Source of the DNA: Pseudomonas lutea
Lineage (GTDB): Bacteria; Pseudomonadota; Gammaproteobacteria; Pseudomonadales; Pseudomonadaceae
DNA length: 64,000 bases
Reading direction: 5' to 3'
Assembly: GCF_000759445.1 (NCBI RefSeq)
Contig: NZ_JRMB01000001.1
Span: forward strand, 2,294,001 to 2,358,000
Below the pieces are notes generated by a model. The model was not told where the DNA came from. It made no database searches and worked only from the letters and a program-made list of their open reading frames with translations. Shown piece after piece: positions 28,942 to 38,400 of the stretch. Every line of letters starts with the position of its first letter. The first letter of the stretch is position 1. Both the position numbers and the translations under genes were made by a program.

Positions 28942-30117
28942 ATGAGTAAACAAACATTCGATGTGATCATTTTTGGCGCCACGGGGTACACCGGTCGGCT
29001 GGTCGCTGAATACGTCTTCGCTCAATACGGCATCGATGGCCCTGTCAAATGGGCCATTGCCGGCCGCAGCTTGAGTAAGCTGGAAGCCATTCGGGACAGT
29101 TGGGCAAACGCCGCAGCGCTGCCGCTGATCGTGGCCGACGCACAGGATCAGGCGTCCGTGCGCGCCATGGTTGCGGCGACCCGGGTCGTAATTACCACCG
29201 CAGGGCCGTTCTCGGTCTATGGCTCGGACCTGGTGGCAGCCTGCGCCGAGTTGGGGACGGACTACGTTGACCTTTCGGGGGAGATCCCCTGGATTGCCCG
29301 GATGATCGATAGTCATCAGGCCCAGGCTCAGGCATCGGGTGCGCGACTGGTGTTCTCCTGTGGTTTTGATTCGGTGCCGTTCGACCTCGGCGTATGGTTC
29401 ACCCAGCAAGAGATCATGAAAAAGTTCGCCCGCTACGCGCCTAGGATCAGGGGCCGCGTGCGGAACATGCAAGGCGTGCTGTCCGGTGGCACATTCCTGA
29501 GTGTCGATGCGGTAGTCGCAGCGGCAGCACAGGATCCTGCGCTTGGCGCACTGGTGGCCGATCCGTTTGCCTACACATCAGGCTTCAAAGGTGCCGAGCA
29601 ACCTGATGACCAGACTCCCTACCGGGATGAACTGGCGCAGTCCTGGGTCGGCCCTTTCATCATGTCGGGCATCAATTCCAAGGCGGTGCATCGCACAAAC
29701 TTGCTGGAGGGGCACGTGTGGGGCACGTCGTTTCAGTACGACGAAATGCTGATGCTCAATGCACAACCTAGCGAAGACGACGAACGTGGCCTGGCGGGTT
29801 TCTCCTTTAATGAAGGCGGTCATCCGCAACCGGGGCAAGGGCCGACCCAGAAGGAGCTCGATGCAGGCTTCTATGATGTGCTGTTCATCGCCGAACTGGC
29901 AGACGGTCAGGTGCTCAAGGCATCCGTGAGTTGCGATGAGGATCCGGGCTACCTGTCGACATCCAAGATGTTGGCCGAGTCAGCGATGGCGCTGGCGTTC
30001 GACGTGACACGTGATCAGACCCCAGGCGGTTGCTGGACGCCCGCGGCGGCGTTGAATGAGGCGTTGCTCAAGCGCCTGACCGAGAACGCCGGACTGAGGT
30101 TTACAGTCGAGGGTTGA
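28942..30117 (+). CDS. Saccharopine dehydrogenase-like NAD(P)-binding oxidoreductase
   Basis: The 391-residue protein begins with a Rossmann motif, FGATGYTGRLVAEYV (GxTGYTG pattern), followed by WAIAGRSLSKLE and TAGPFSVYGSDLVAACAELGTDYVDLSGE, the pattern of the saccharopine dehydrogenase-like / trans-acting enoyl reductase group. True saccharopine dehydrogenase is unlikely; substrate is unknown. It is followed 96 bases later by a quinone oxidoreductase, and both are likely targets of the divergent LysR regulator. Confidence 0.88.
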   Translation: MSKQTFDVIIFGATGYTGRLVAEYVFAQYGIDGPVKWAIAGRSLSKLEAIRDSWANAAALPLIVADAQDQASVRAMVAATRVVITTAGPFSVYGSDLVAACAELGTDYVDLSGEIPWIARMIDSHQAQAQASGARLVFSCGFDSVPFDLGVWFTQQEIMKKFARYAPRIRGRVRNMQGVLSGGTFLSVDAVVAAAAQDPALGALVADPFAYTSGFKGAEQPDDQTPYRDELAQSWVGPFIMSGINSKAVHRTNLLEGHVWGTSFQYDEMLMLNAQPSEDDERGLAGFSFNEGGHPQPGQGPTQKELDAGFYDVLFIAELADGQVLKASVSCDEDPGYLSTSKMLAESAMALAFDVTRDQTPGGCWTPAAALNEALLKRLTENAGLRFTVEG

Positions 30118-30213
30118 TTCGATGGGCAGCTAAACAGGCTGAATGTCTGTGACATTCAGCTTTCAGAGTCTTTAGCTCACTCAACAATTAGCTCACTCAA
30201 CAAAAGGTGTCCC

Positions 30214-31212
30214 ATGAATGTGCCAGACCGTATGAACTACATCGAGATCACCCAGCCCGGTGGCCCTGAAGTATTAAAGTTAATGCAGGCCGATGTGCCA
30301 ACGCCCGGTGATCACGAGTTGCTGATCCGGGTTCACGCCGCCGGCATCAATCGTCCTGATGTCATACAGCGTTCGGGCAAATACCCGATGAAACCCGGCA
30401 TGACGCCTGTGCCCGGGTTGGAAGTGGCCGGTGAGGTCGTTGGAGTTGGCGCAAAAGTGGCTGACTTCAAGCTGGGCGACAAGGTATGTGCGCTGACCAA
30501 TGGCGGTGGTTACGCCGAATACTGCGTGGTGGCGGCCACCCAATCATTACCGGTCCCCGATGGCGTGGACATGATTCAGGCTGCGGCCATTCCGGAAACG
30601 TTCTTCACCGTGTGGGCCAATCTTTTCGAACTGGGCCGTGCCGAAAAGGGCTGCACCGTATTGATCCATGGCGGCACCAGCGGCATCGGCACGACCGCGC
30701 TGATGCTGTGCAAGGCTTTGGGGATCAAGGCTTTTGCAACGGCCGGCAGCCAGGAAAAATGCGACCGAATCCGCGCACTGGGGGGCGAAGCGATCAATTA
30801 CCGCGAGGCGGACTTCGCTCAGGAAATCGCCCGGCAAACCCAAGAGAAAGGTGTAGACGTGATTCTCGACATCATGGGCGGGAGCTATTTCGAGAGCAAC
30901 GTGGCGTCACTTGCGCGACGCGGCCGACTGGTCGTTATCGGCTTTCTGGGCGGCAGCTCCGTCAAGGACTTCAATCTGCTGGCGTTGATGGAGAAGCAAG
31001 GCTCGGTGACAGGGTCGATGATGCGTTCGCGCAGCGCGGAGGAAAAAGCCGAGATAGCTCGCGCCATACGGGCCAATGTCTGGCCGTTGCTCAGTCAAGG
31101 CGAATGCCTGCCTATCATCGACCGTGTCTTCCCGCTCGCCGAGGCCGCTCAGGCGCATCAGCGAATGGAACAGGGCGACCATGTCGGCAAGATCGTGCTG
31201 CGGGTGTTGTAA
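30214..31212 (+). CDS. NAD(P)H quinone oxidoreductase (PIG3/QOR-type zinc-independent MDR)
   Basis: The 332-residue protein has the MDR layout: N-terminal GroES-like domain (VHAAGINRPDVIQRSGKYP near residue 45, PGLEVAGEVVGVG near 70) and Rossmann domain (VLIHGGTSGIGTTALMLCKA near 150). Zinc ligands are absent, as in quinone oxidoreductases. Members reduce quinones or enones. AAAGGTG lies upstream of the ATG. A broken, inverted copy of the last third, including DNA past the stop codon, lies at 55733-56137. Confidence 0.92.
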   Translation: MNVPDRMNYIEITQPGGPEVLKLMQADVPTPGDHELLIRVHAAGINRPDVIQRSGKYPMKPGMTPVPGLEVAGEVVGVGAKVADFKLGDKVCALTNGGGYAEYCVVAATQSLPVPDGVDMIQAAAIPETFFTVWANLFELGRAEKGCTVLIHGGTSGIGTTALMLCKALGIKAFATAGSQEKCDRIRALGGEAINYREADFAQEIARQTQEKGVDVILDIMGGSYFESNVASLARRGRLVVIGFLGGSSVKDFNLLALMEKQGSVTGSMMRSRSAEEKAEIARAIRANVWPLLSQGECLPIIDRVFPLAEAAQAHQRMEQGDHVGKIVLRVL

Positions 31213-31222
31213 ATGAAAATCG

Positions 31223-31260
31223 CCCGGCGGGTGTTATAGGTTCCGCCGGGGGTTGTTCAT
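31223..31260 (+). terminator. Terminator-like hairpin after the quinone oxidoreductase
   Basis: Perfect 8-bp stem CCCGGCGG with CCGCCGGG around a 12-base loop, 10 bases after the stop codon, followed by GGTTGTTCATTTTTTG. A diverged version of the same hairpin is preserved behind the duplicated gene relic near 55780-55805. Confidence 0.7.
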
Positions 31261-31494
31261 TTTTTGTTTGTGGTGCCTGTGGTGTATGGGTGGCGAGCGG
31301 AGGGATATTTTTTAACGTTCATGGCGCACACCCTTGGCGTGCTGAATAACCCAGCAACTTACATCCAAATCTCACGCTTGACTTGTAATCCAAAATATCA
31401 ATACCACCCCCTAGGCGCTGGGTTTCCACAAAGGTATATATTTCGTAAAGCTATCGAATCAATCTTAGCAAATGTTGACCGAAGGACCTCACCA

Positions 31495-32103
31495 CTAATC
31501 GACCAGCTGAGTAACAGTTTCTTGATCGCCAATGACTGAGTCAAACAGGACGCCGACGATGCCAGCCGCGATAAACCGCTGCCTCACTTCCTCACTAACT
31601 ATAATAGCGCCCAAATATTTTTTTAGTCTAAAAATATGACTTGCACCCACCTTATCCAGATCGATTACTAAATTGTAGAAAGCACGGTAATTGCCAGCCA
31701 TATCAGGCCTGACAGGATCATCAACTTCAAACTTTTTGAAGCGCGAGCATTTTTCATCTACACAATCAATTTGCGTCTCAATGATCATCAGGAAATAGTT
31801 CTGACAAACTTCTTTATTACTTATTTCAACTGGCGCAAAAATGACATTTCGATAAGGCTCATCAACTTCGCGCAAGCCGACTAGCGAATTCCGTGCTTTT
31901 TCGCTTAAGACTGGAACACCTGCGTATCCAGCGAGGGAATAATCAACCTCTCTACCGTCGAACTTGACATCAAGCGTATACGTACCTGGCTCCATGAAAT
32001 TAACTGGAGGATCACTAAAATGCCAGTTATTTACATGCTTCACGTCGCCAAGCACCCACTTATCGCAGACAGTTACGTCTTGCCGCATTAAATAATATTT
32101 CAT
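31495..32103 (-). CDS. Imm11 (DUF1629)-like immunity protein
   Basis: The 202-residue protein begins MKYYLMRQDV and ends with a segment typical of Imm11/DUF1629 immunity proteins: HIFRLKKYLGAIIVSEEVRQ then GIVGVLFDSV, with APVEIS and an FVIA-like beta region in the middle. Such proteins neutralise a secreted polymorphic toxin; here the partner would be the truncated nuclease-like fragment whose stop codon lies two bases before this ATG. AGGGA is five bases upstream. It is the last gene of the CDI cassette array and looks intact, while its toxin has lost its front end. Family call is from pattern memory, not a search. Confidence 0.72.
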   Translation of the reverse strand: MKYYLMRQDVTVCDKWVLGDVKHVNNWHFSDPPVNFMEPGTYTLDVKFDGREVDYSLAGYAGVPVLSEKARNSLVGLREVDEPYRNVIFAPVEISNKEVCQNYFLMIIETQIDCVDEKCSRFKKFEVDDPVRPDMAGNYRAFYNLVIDLDKVGASHIFRLKKYLGAIIVSEEVRQRFIAAGIVGVLFDSVIGDQETVTQLVD

Positions 32104-32104
32104 C

Positions 32105-32431
32105 TCAGTCCCTCGTAAGCCACTTATTAACTTCACTACCCACGATTACTGCCTCCTTCTTAATCCCCTCTAATGTTCTCGTCACAGCTGATTGATAAGC
32201 TTTGGTCCCTGACTCTAATCCTCGAGTAGCCTGCTCCAAGCTACCAAATACATACTGATGGTACTCGATAGGATGAGGCCCTCTGTGTGCTGGCACCGCA
32301 ACCAAATTTTCCGTGGCGCTGTTAATATTAAGATTAGCTGCATCAAAGCATTGATGGTATTCCTTTGTCCACGCAATCTGCCCATTCGCTGGTACGTTGA
32401 ACTCAGAGGCCGCTAGCTCCTTGTGTAGCAC
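32105..32431 (-). CDS. Orphan C-terminal toxin fragment, HNH/EndoVII-like (AHH-type) nuclease tail
   Basis: The frame opens after an in-frame stop (GTG at 32431 is the first possible start) and gives 108 residues. The centre, LNINSATENLVAVPAHRGPH followed by PIEYHQYV, resembles the second half of AHH/GHH-class HNH-EndoVII nuclease toxins; the usual front histidine pair is missing or replaced. It has no secretion or linker domain, so it cannot be delivered as it stands. It directly precedes and nearly overlaps the Imm11-like gene, so it reads as a displaced toxin tip kept with its immunity gene. The nuclease call is an inference. Confidence 0.5.
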   Translation of the reverse strand: MLHKELAASEFNVPANGQIAWTKEYHQCFDAANLNINSATENLVAVPAHRGPHPIEYHQYVFGSLEQATRGLESGTKAYQSAVTRTLEGIKKEAVIVGSEVNKWLTRD

Positions 32432-32627
32432 TGTCTAGAAGACATAAACCGGATAACCAATTGATACATATAGTAAATACCCACCTCGCAAGAGGTGCGT
32501 GTTTTGTATTGAGATTTTGGTCCTGTTAAGGGGCGAAAAATCATGCTCGAAGAGGGCATATTGAGCAGCTAGACCGTAGGTCGTCAGGGTGGATGCAAAA
32601 GGGATGCAGCTTGACTGTAGAAAGGAT

Positions 32628-32699
32628 GCAAATAGGATGCAAGAAGGCAGCAAAAAGGGTGCAGACAGGGTGCAAAAACACCGGCGCAAGGCCGGTGCC
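32628..32699. repeat. Terminator-containing direct repeat, left copy
   Basis: About 70 bases starting GCAAATAGGATGCAAGAAGG, with GGTGCA repeats and a CACCGGC hairpin, recur almost unchanged in the same orientation at 41414-41483. The two copies enclose an 8.7-kb block of orphan CDI modules. Short GGATGCA words continue for another 45 bases to the left of this copy. Confidence 0.85.
32673..32698 (-). terminator. Rho-independent terminator (minus strand) after the 32749-33225 immunity gene
   Basis: On the minus strand CACCGGC pairs with GCCGGTG around a five-base loop and TTTTTGC follows. It ends the transcript of the immunity gene upstream and separates it from the last toxin fragment. The remaining bases up to 32748 and 32432-32627 show no gene. 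Confidence 0.75.
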
Positions 32700-32748
32700 A
32701 TATCAACTCAGACCCCTTAAAATTTATAATGGAACTCACCTGCCTGTT

Positions 32749-33225
32749 TCATCTTTCAGCTTTTGTTAAATTAGAGTAACAACCAAACTTGGGAATTTTT
32801 TCATGATTTCGAGACGGTTCGAAACTTGATCTGGCCTCTTCAATCTCATGAGGATTAAATTTTTCTCGCCTAATAACAAGGCCGCCTTCCTCATTGAAAA
32901 TATAGGACTCCCCACCTATGACCTCGTCTCCATCCCCTTCAAACTCACGATGAGTCGCCATAGTCAAAAACAAGTTATTCGAATCTGTTACTTGAAATTG
33001 GCAGGTCAGGTACTCACGACATTTTTTATCTAAAAAACCGACACCAACCATTCCTTTATCTATGGAGAACTCAACAAAGCAAGATGGCGCAGAGTCCGAG
33101 CCAATGAGAGCCGTATATGACTCACCCGAGAGATGCCTAGAATGTGCCAGAGATTCATCCATAGGCTCTATCGCAAACTTCTTCATCCGAAACCAAGTCT
33201 TACAATAATAAATAGATAGCTCCAT
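32749..33225 (-). CDS. Probable immunity protein of an orphan CDI cassette
   Basis: The 158-residue acidic, soluble protein starts MELSIYYCKTWF; its ATG overlaps the stop of the toxin fragment upstream as TGATG, the usual toxin-immunity spacing. I recognise no named immunity family. The reading frame is intact, the base composition is AT-rich compared with the core genome, and a terminator follows. Its toxin partner carries a nonsense codon, so the immunity outlives the toxin. Confidence 0.65.
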   Translation of the reverse strand: MELSIYYCKTWFRMKKFAIEPMDESLAHSRHLSGESYTALIGSDSAPSCFVEFSIDKGMVGVGFLDKKCREYLTCQFQVTDSNNLFLTMATHREFEGDGDEVIGGESYIFNEEGGLVIRREKFNPHEIEEARSSFEPSRNHEKIPKFGCYSNLTKAER

Positions 33226-33701
33226 CAATACACCTTCCCATTAGTATCTCTAATTAAAACCCCTGCTTTATTGGCAGAGTCCAAGATGGTTTTTGGAATT
33301 ACTCCATTCTGTGGAGGAACCTCCAAGGTAACAGTACCTTGCAATTTTTGACCACCCAAAGACCCACTAGATGGAACTTTCGCAATGGTCGCACCAGAAG
33401 GGTATTTCGTAATGACCTCATTTATGTAGCTCTTTGCTGTCGCCTCTGAAACCTCAGAAAGCTGTGTCAATTTACGAGAGACAATTTCGCCTTTTATGGG
33501 ATTATACGAATCAACACGATAATAGCCATTCCCGTCAGGTCACTGAATATAAACTTCGTTATTCGGGTAGTTTTTAGACTGTACCTTACTAAACTCATTA
33601 CCCGCATCAAGCCGTTGCAACCATTCAGGTTTAGACGATGGAGCTACAAAATCATCTACCTTTTCTGCAGCACCGCCTGTAGCTTTTGGACCATCAGCCT
33701 T
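33225..33701 (-). pseudogene. Orphan CDI toxin tip with in-frame TGA (nonsense)
   Basis: Minus-strand reading from 33701 gives KADGPKATGGAAEKVDDF, then a linker, then EVYIQ, a TGA at 33540-33542 where a Trp codon (TGG) would fit, then PDGNGYYRVDSYNP and the intact toxin tail with SGSLGGQKLQGTVTLEVP and LIRDTNGKVY. A stop (TAA) lies just before the KADGP start, so no N-terminal delivery part remains. The frame on both sides of the TGA reads as one protein. The tail resembles C-termini of Pseudomonas haemagglutinin-type CdiA toxins of unknown activity. A start codon TTG at 33470 could still give the last 81 residues. Confidence 0.65.
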
Positions 33702-34001
33702 TTATGCGCTCTAAGAACTCGACCATTGCCAGTGGATCACGCTCCACAAGTTCTTCAATCAAATCTTCCGCTGCCCAATGCAGAATCATGTCCCCGCCCC
33801 CCCATCCTTGCAGAGGATGAGATCACTTGACAAAGAAGAGTCAACAACATTGACTTCTCTATCGCTGAGTGACATAAGGCCACCGTAGCCATCATAAGGA
33901 ATGACCCAGTAAAAAAGCTCGTTCTCTATCCAGTAAATCCCAAACACATGTACAGGCTCTTCTCGTCCAATTTCTCGAATAATCATATCCACATCACTCA
34001 A
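33694..34001 (-). pseudogene. Immunity gene split by a frameshift at a run of seven G
   Basis: The frame from 34001 runs MSDVDMIIREIG through LILCKDG and then ends early at 33786. Adding one G to the seven-G run (C on the plus strand, 33797-33803) joins it to DMILHWAAEDLIEELVERD and PLAMVEFLERIKG, ending at 33694, giving a protein of about 101 residues. The second half is clearly coding in the shifted frame. The break could be true decay, slipped-strand phase variation, or a sequencing error at a homopolymer. Its start overlaps the stop of the toxin fragment upstream. Confidence 0.65.
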
Positions 34002-34275
34002 TAGTCCTACCGGGCTGTAGCGCAGGGGGCAGCTGTTGCGGCGTAGTAATTTTCATATCGTATGCTTCACCGGTTACGGAATTGTACTGGTAGTGGACGG
34101 TTATATTTTCTCCGCTAGGTAGACGGTGACTTACTTCCATTTTTCTCCATCCCTCACTCCGCGGGAAGTCTTTATCGCCCGCTAGCTTTGTATCACGACC
34201 GGCAGAGGGATTTTCTGTCACTCTGTTCCACAAAGTCTGCTCGTTCAGATCTCTTGGCGCCGTTGACTGAAAATC
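33994..34275 (-). pseudogene. Orphan CDI toxin tip without N-terminus
   Basis: After a TAG at 34276 the frame reads DFQSTAPRDLNEQTLWNRV through to VSHRLPSGENITVHYQYN, SVTGEAYDMKITTPQQL and a stop at 33994, about 93 residues. This pattern recurs at the end of haemagglutinin-type CdiA proteins in Pseudomonas; catalytic activity is not known to me. No start codon precedes the conserved part except an ATG at 34233 inside it. It is truncated exactly at the linker, like the other orphan tips. Confidence 0.6.
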
Positions 34276-34390
34276 CTAATGGAGCACCGACACGAGACAT
34301 CCTATCCATGACTTCAGCATGTCGCTGACTTATAGTAAGACTTTTATCAAGGCACGCATAAAGCCATAGTTCTATATCTGCTGCACTCAT
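34193..34390 (-). CDS. Probable immunity gene, 3' end altered at a cassette junction
   Basis: ATG at 34390 opens MSAADIELWLYACLDKSLTI, then SQRHAEVMDRMSRVGAPLGF, an acidic helical immunity-like N-terminus. After GAPLGF the frame continues into DNA that, in another frame, encodes the following toxin tip, so the last 25 residues are probably foreign or read-through. The native end may have been near 34276. The upstream toxin is missing; only a piece of haemagglutinin stalk precedes it. Family not recognised. Confidence 0.45.
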   Translation of the reverse strand: MSAADIELWLYACLDKSLTISQRHAEVMDRMSRVGAPLGFSVNGAKRSERADFVEQSDRKSLCRS

Positions 34391-34680
34391 AGGGTTCTTG
34401 TCCTAATACTAACAATGCTATCGAAACCATTGGACCCGCTGAAGCTTTAGCCTGAACCTCGACTTTCGGCATCGGTGCCGGTTTTGCGCCCGCACCCACG
34501 TAGGTATAGCCCAGGCGCACCACGGTATTATCGATGTTGTTCTGGGTGGATGACAGTGGCCGCGCCGCCAGCCTGGATGATGCCGGCGTAACGTTGGTCG
34601 CCCGTCGCAATTTTGGTGACACGGCGCAGCGAGACGCTTTCCTTTTCAGTGGTCTCTATGAACGAGCAGCCAAGAGGAAG
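34391..34680 (-). pseudogene. Frameshifted relic of CdiA/FHA stalk
   Basis: One frame reads RRVTKIATGDQRYAGIIQAG and GAATVI, and a second frame continues TQNNIDNTVVRLGYTYVGAG before becoming unrelated. Together these match the stalk segment that, in Pseudomonas FHA-like proteins, lies just before the LPPDLAQQQINPL segment found at the start of the 39209 frame. The frame change and the loss of both flanks show it is dead DNA left from an older cdiA copy. Confidence 0.55.
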
Positions 34681-34756
34681 ATAAAGGAGGCAGACTCATC
34701 CGAGTCGCAAAATGGCTAAAACACTCAACTAAACGTGCCCGCCTCTCGCTGAAATT

Positions 34757-35482
34757 TCACGCGTTAAATAAAACTTTCCTCAGCAAGGCCTGCCTCTCAG
34801 CTTCAGCGCCTACGGCTGAAGTGAAGCACCGGTCGTAGGCGGCAATTTTCACCACGCTACCCAGATCTTCAATTGAAAAGCAGTCGACATCCATTAATTT
34901 CTTCTCGTTCACACCCATTACCTGAAGCAAGAATTTACTTACCCACATGAAAGCGCCAACTGCCTCAATATAGCCGGTTCTTAAAACCCAACGCCCAGGA
35001 TTTTTTGATATATCTACGATCTCTTGGGTCAACGGGAACGGAAGCCCGTTACTTTTCTTGGGCAGATGGGCATGTTCAATGCACTCAGCTTCAAAGAGCG
35101 TAAGATTCTCTGCATTTTGCCATCGATCATACTCAGCGTCGTAAACTCGAGCCTGAACAAAGCCGGACACATTGATCAACGCTTCGATCAAGGACTGCGC
35201 CGTCTCGATCGAATTCACCAAGCTTTTTATATCAAGTCGATAAAATTCTTTATCTGCCACATACGAAAACTCGACCGAACCGGATGCGAGCTCAATAAAA
35301 AAGCTCCGACACTTATTACTCATCAAGTAGTTTGAAACTTCCGAGAACAATATTTCTTTGCCCGTAAAACCATCAACGACTGCGTTCTCATTAAATTTCT
35401 TGAGCGGCTGGATTAGGCTTCCCCACACAATTGAAGCGCCGCCATGCAACCGTTCGCCAAACACAACTTCAATTTCAACCAT
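34757..35482 (-). CDS. Immunity protein for the truncated CdiA with nuclease-like tip
   Basis: The 241-residue soluble acidic protein starts four bases after the toxin stop codon (35487), the normal cdiA-cdiI arrangement. It has no signal peptide or membrane segment. I do not recognise the family; it contains several aromatic-rich strands (VEFSYVADKEFYRLDIKSL) and a C-terminal helical part with CFTSAVGAEAERQALLRK. It is complete and has no visible defect. By position it should protect against the REase-like toxin tip encoded at 35487-36400. Confidence 0.7.
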   Translation of the reverse strand: MVEIEVVFGERLHGGASIVWGSLIQPLKKFNENAVVDGFTGKEILFSEVSNYLMSNKCRSFFIELASGSVEFSYVADKEFYRLDIKSLVNSIETAQSLIEALINVSGFVQARVYDAEYDRWQNAENLTLFEAECIEHAHLPKKSNGLPFPLTQEIVDISKNPGRWVLRTGYIEAVGAFMWVSKFLLQVMGVNEKKLMDVDCFSIEDLGSVVKIAAYDRCFTSAVGAEAERQALLRKVLFNA

Positions 35483-35486
35483 ATCG

Positions 35487-38400
35487 TTAACCTCCGAATT
35501 CTTTGATAATCACAGTAATATTACGTTGCCTCCCATACTCGATAAGCTTGTTCGCGTCCGCCGATCCACCCGGTTGAACTCGAATGTCCAAAATTTTTGT
35601 TGCCGGCACGCCATCCACGGTAATTTTTGAACTTTGCAACGTATCGATATGGGATCTCATGTCATAAGACCACCCTTTACCTCGGGTATCAATCGTTTTC
35701 AAACTCACCACATTGGTGTCAAGCTGAAAATCAATGACTGGGAAGTTATTAGATTTAAAGGGCTGTCCGGTCTTGGGATTGATGAGGTCGTCCGTTCGGG
35801 CCCAGTCTTTGTAGTCCGTATCTGTAAGCGTTGTCTCAATCTGCCTGCCTCGGGGGCGCGGTTCAAGATCCCAAACATTTTTGCCGCTTTCCGGCGGCAG
35901 TACATCCGGTCTTGAAGATGCTGGGGACTCTCTCTTACTGGCCGCGATGGCGCGTTTGTACGCCAACGCCCCGGCGGCAGTACCCAGCCCCACCGCAAGC
36001 GCAACTTTGAGGCCGTCGGTAATGTCTTTCGCTTGCGCGTCGCTCAGATTCCATTTTGCTTTGAGCGTATCGACCATCGCACCGACCGTGTGCTCAGTCG
36101 TCGCTGCCGCTAACATCTCCTGGAATTCGAAGTTTGAATTGATAAGGTTTTGTACGGCTTCCCGAGCCTTCGGCGAGCCGTACTCCACTATGTCTTTAAT
36201 GGGGTTCAGATCCGCTATGGTATTGGCGACTTCTTTAGATCGCGCGGCGCACGTCGAAGGATCAGCCTTACAGCCGGCAATCGCGTCAATATCCTGTTGA
36301 AGACTCAACTCTTTGAATTTACGTGTGGTGTCTTCAATGCAGGAGGTGTCCGTACACCCCGCTATTTTCTTGGCTGCTCTCTCAAGCTGATTGTGGTTCA
36401 GATAGTTATATTGCGTACCGTTCTGAGCAATCCAGCTGCCTTTTTCAAGCGTAGACGCATCTACGTCCCCTTGTGCTGCAGCCGCTAGCACACCGACGAT
36501 CTGCGAACTCATCGTCAGCAAGTTATCGTCACCTTTAACCAAGCTGTCCAGATGAGTGACCAATGCCTCGCTCGCCCCTGCCGCCAACGCGCCGGTCTTG
36601 AAGTCTCCTCCAGTAGCCTCTGCTAGTAACCCACCGACCATGGCGTGAATCGCAATTTTCGGTGCAGAACCGTCTGCGAACAGATTCTTGGTGTAATTAC
36701 CCAACGAATTGAAACTGGCAGCCGCCAAGGTGTTGAACAACGCGTTTTTAAGTGCATCACTTGCACTGCCACGTTGTCCGAACGCCTTGCTTAACAGCAT
36801 GGAAGTACCGCTCTGCAGCGTTTGGTTGGCCGCGAATTGACCAACACCACTCCAGCTATTCAGGATGCCCGGCGTTCTGATTTTCCCCGTTGCAGTGTTT
36901 GTTTCGGTTCCAGTCCAATCACCAAAATATTCAGCCGTCAGACCCGCTGTAGCGCCGGCAATAACGTATCCCTTCATTGCATCTGAAGAAGTCACGTCTT
37001 TGAGTACAGCGCCAAGATTGCCCCGATTATTGAACACACTCACGGTCGCATTCGTTGAAGCACCGGCCGCAACGGCACCAGCAACGGCGCCGACAGTGCC
37101 TCCACCTGCAGCAGCAGCTGCAAGCGACCCAACCACTGCCGCCATAAATATCGCGATAATGATCTGCGAAGCCGGCCCCAAACCTGAGTTGCTGTATTTG
37201 AAGCTGTCGTGGATCTCCTTGACCTGCCGCCAATCCACATCACCGCGCTTCTCGGCATCCTTGATCCACGCCAACTGCGGATCGGCTTTGACCATGGTGT
37301 CGATGGTCTGGCTGACGGTTTGCTGATTGACTTGCTTAACATCGATCTTCAGCCCGTTCACGGCCTGGATCACGGTCTGGCCCTGGGCAATCAGTTGGCT
37401 CTGGCGGACGGTCTCGTCGGTGTTTCCTTTACCTTTGGAAGAAACCCAGAACGCATTGTTATTGCTCTTCTCATGGCTCTCCTGATGCAAGTCTTTAACC
37501 GCTTCGAATGTCACCGCGCCGTCGCTGGCAATCGTCAGGTCATTGCCGCTGTCGAGCTTGGCGCGCTGATACAACTGGTCGCCGCCACTGACAAGCGATA
37601 AGTCGCTCCCCGTCTTGATCTCAGTGCCGACATTGGTAACGCGGGTGACCTCATCGCGCTGGGTCTTTTTGGAACCCCAGCCGCTGTTTTTCTTCATGTC
37701 GTAGAGGGTGTGCGTGCTGTTCTCAGCCGCCAACAAACTCAACTTATCCCCGCTATACAGATAAGCCTCATTCCCCGCGCTGATCTTGCTCGCCACAATC
37801 GTCGTATCGCGCCCGGCCTGGCTCACAAAATCCCCACCCGCCGTCAACACGCTCGCCACTTGGGTGGTCTGGTCGTCCGAGGTCTTGATGCGTTCCTTGC
37901 CGTGTTTTTCCTTGCCCTCGACGTTGTGCATGTCGCTGACCGACGCCACGTTGAAGTCGCGCCCAGCCTCAACGGTCAGGTCTTTGCCGGCCGTGGCCGT
38001 GCTGCCGATGATGTTGACGTCCTGCCCGGCCTTCATGTTGAGGTTGCCGCCCGCCGTGACGCTGGCGGCGAGGTTTTTGACGTCGGTGGTGATGCTGGAT
38101 TTTTCGCCGCCGTCGCGGCTCTCGTGCGTGATGCGGGTGTCGCTGGCGGCAATCAGGTTAAGGTCACGGCCGGCGGTCAGGTTGGCGTCTTTGCCAGCGG
38201 TGAGTACGCCTTGGTTGGTGAGGTCGCGGCCAGCGTCGATGGCGAGGTTTTCGCGGGCGACGATGGTGCTCGCGCTGGTATCGGTGAGGGTGCGCATGCC
38301 GGCGCCGTCACGTACCTGGATCGCGGTGTTGTCGTTGGTGATGTCGCCCTTGAGGGCGGCGAGGCTGACTTGGTTGCCGCGAATTTCGCCGGCCATGGCG

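Noticed and set aside
32435..32701. Minus-strand frame with repeated CIPFAS / CILFAS words
   Set aside because: It is the translation of the GGATGCA/GGGTGCA repeat region and a terminator, with no independent start signal.
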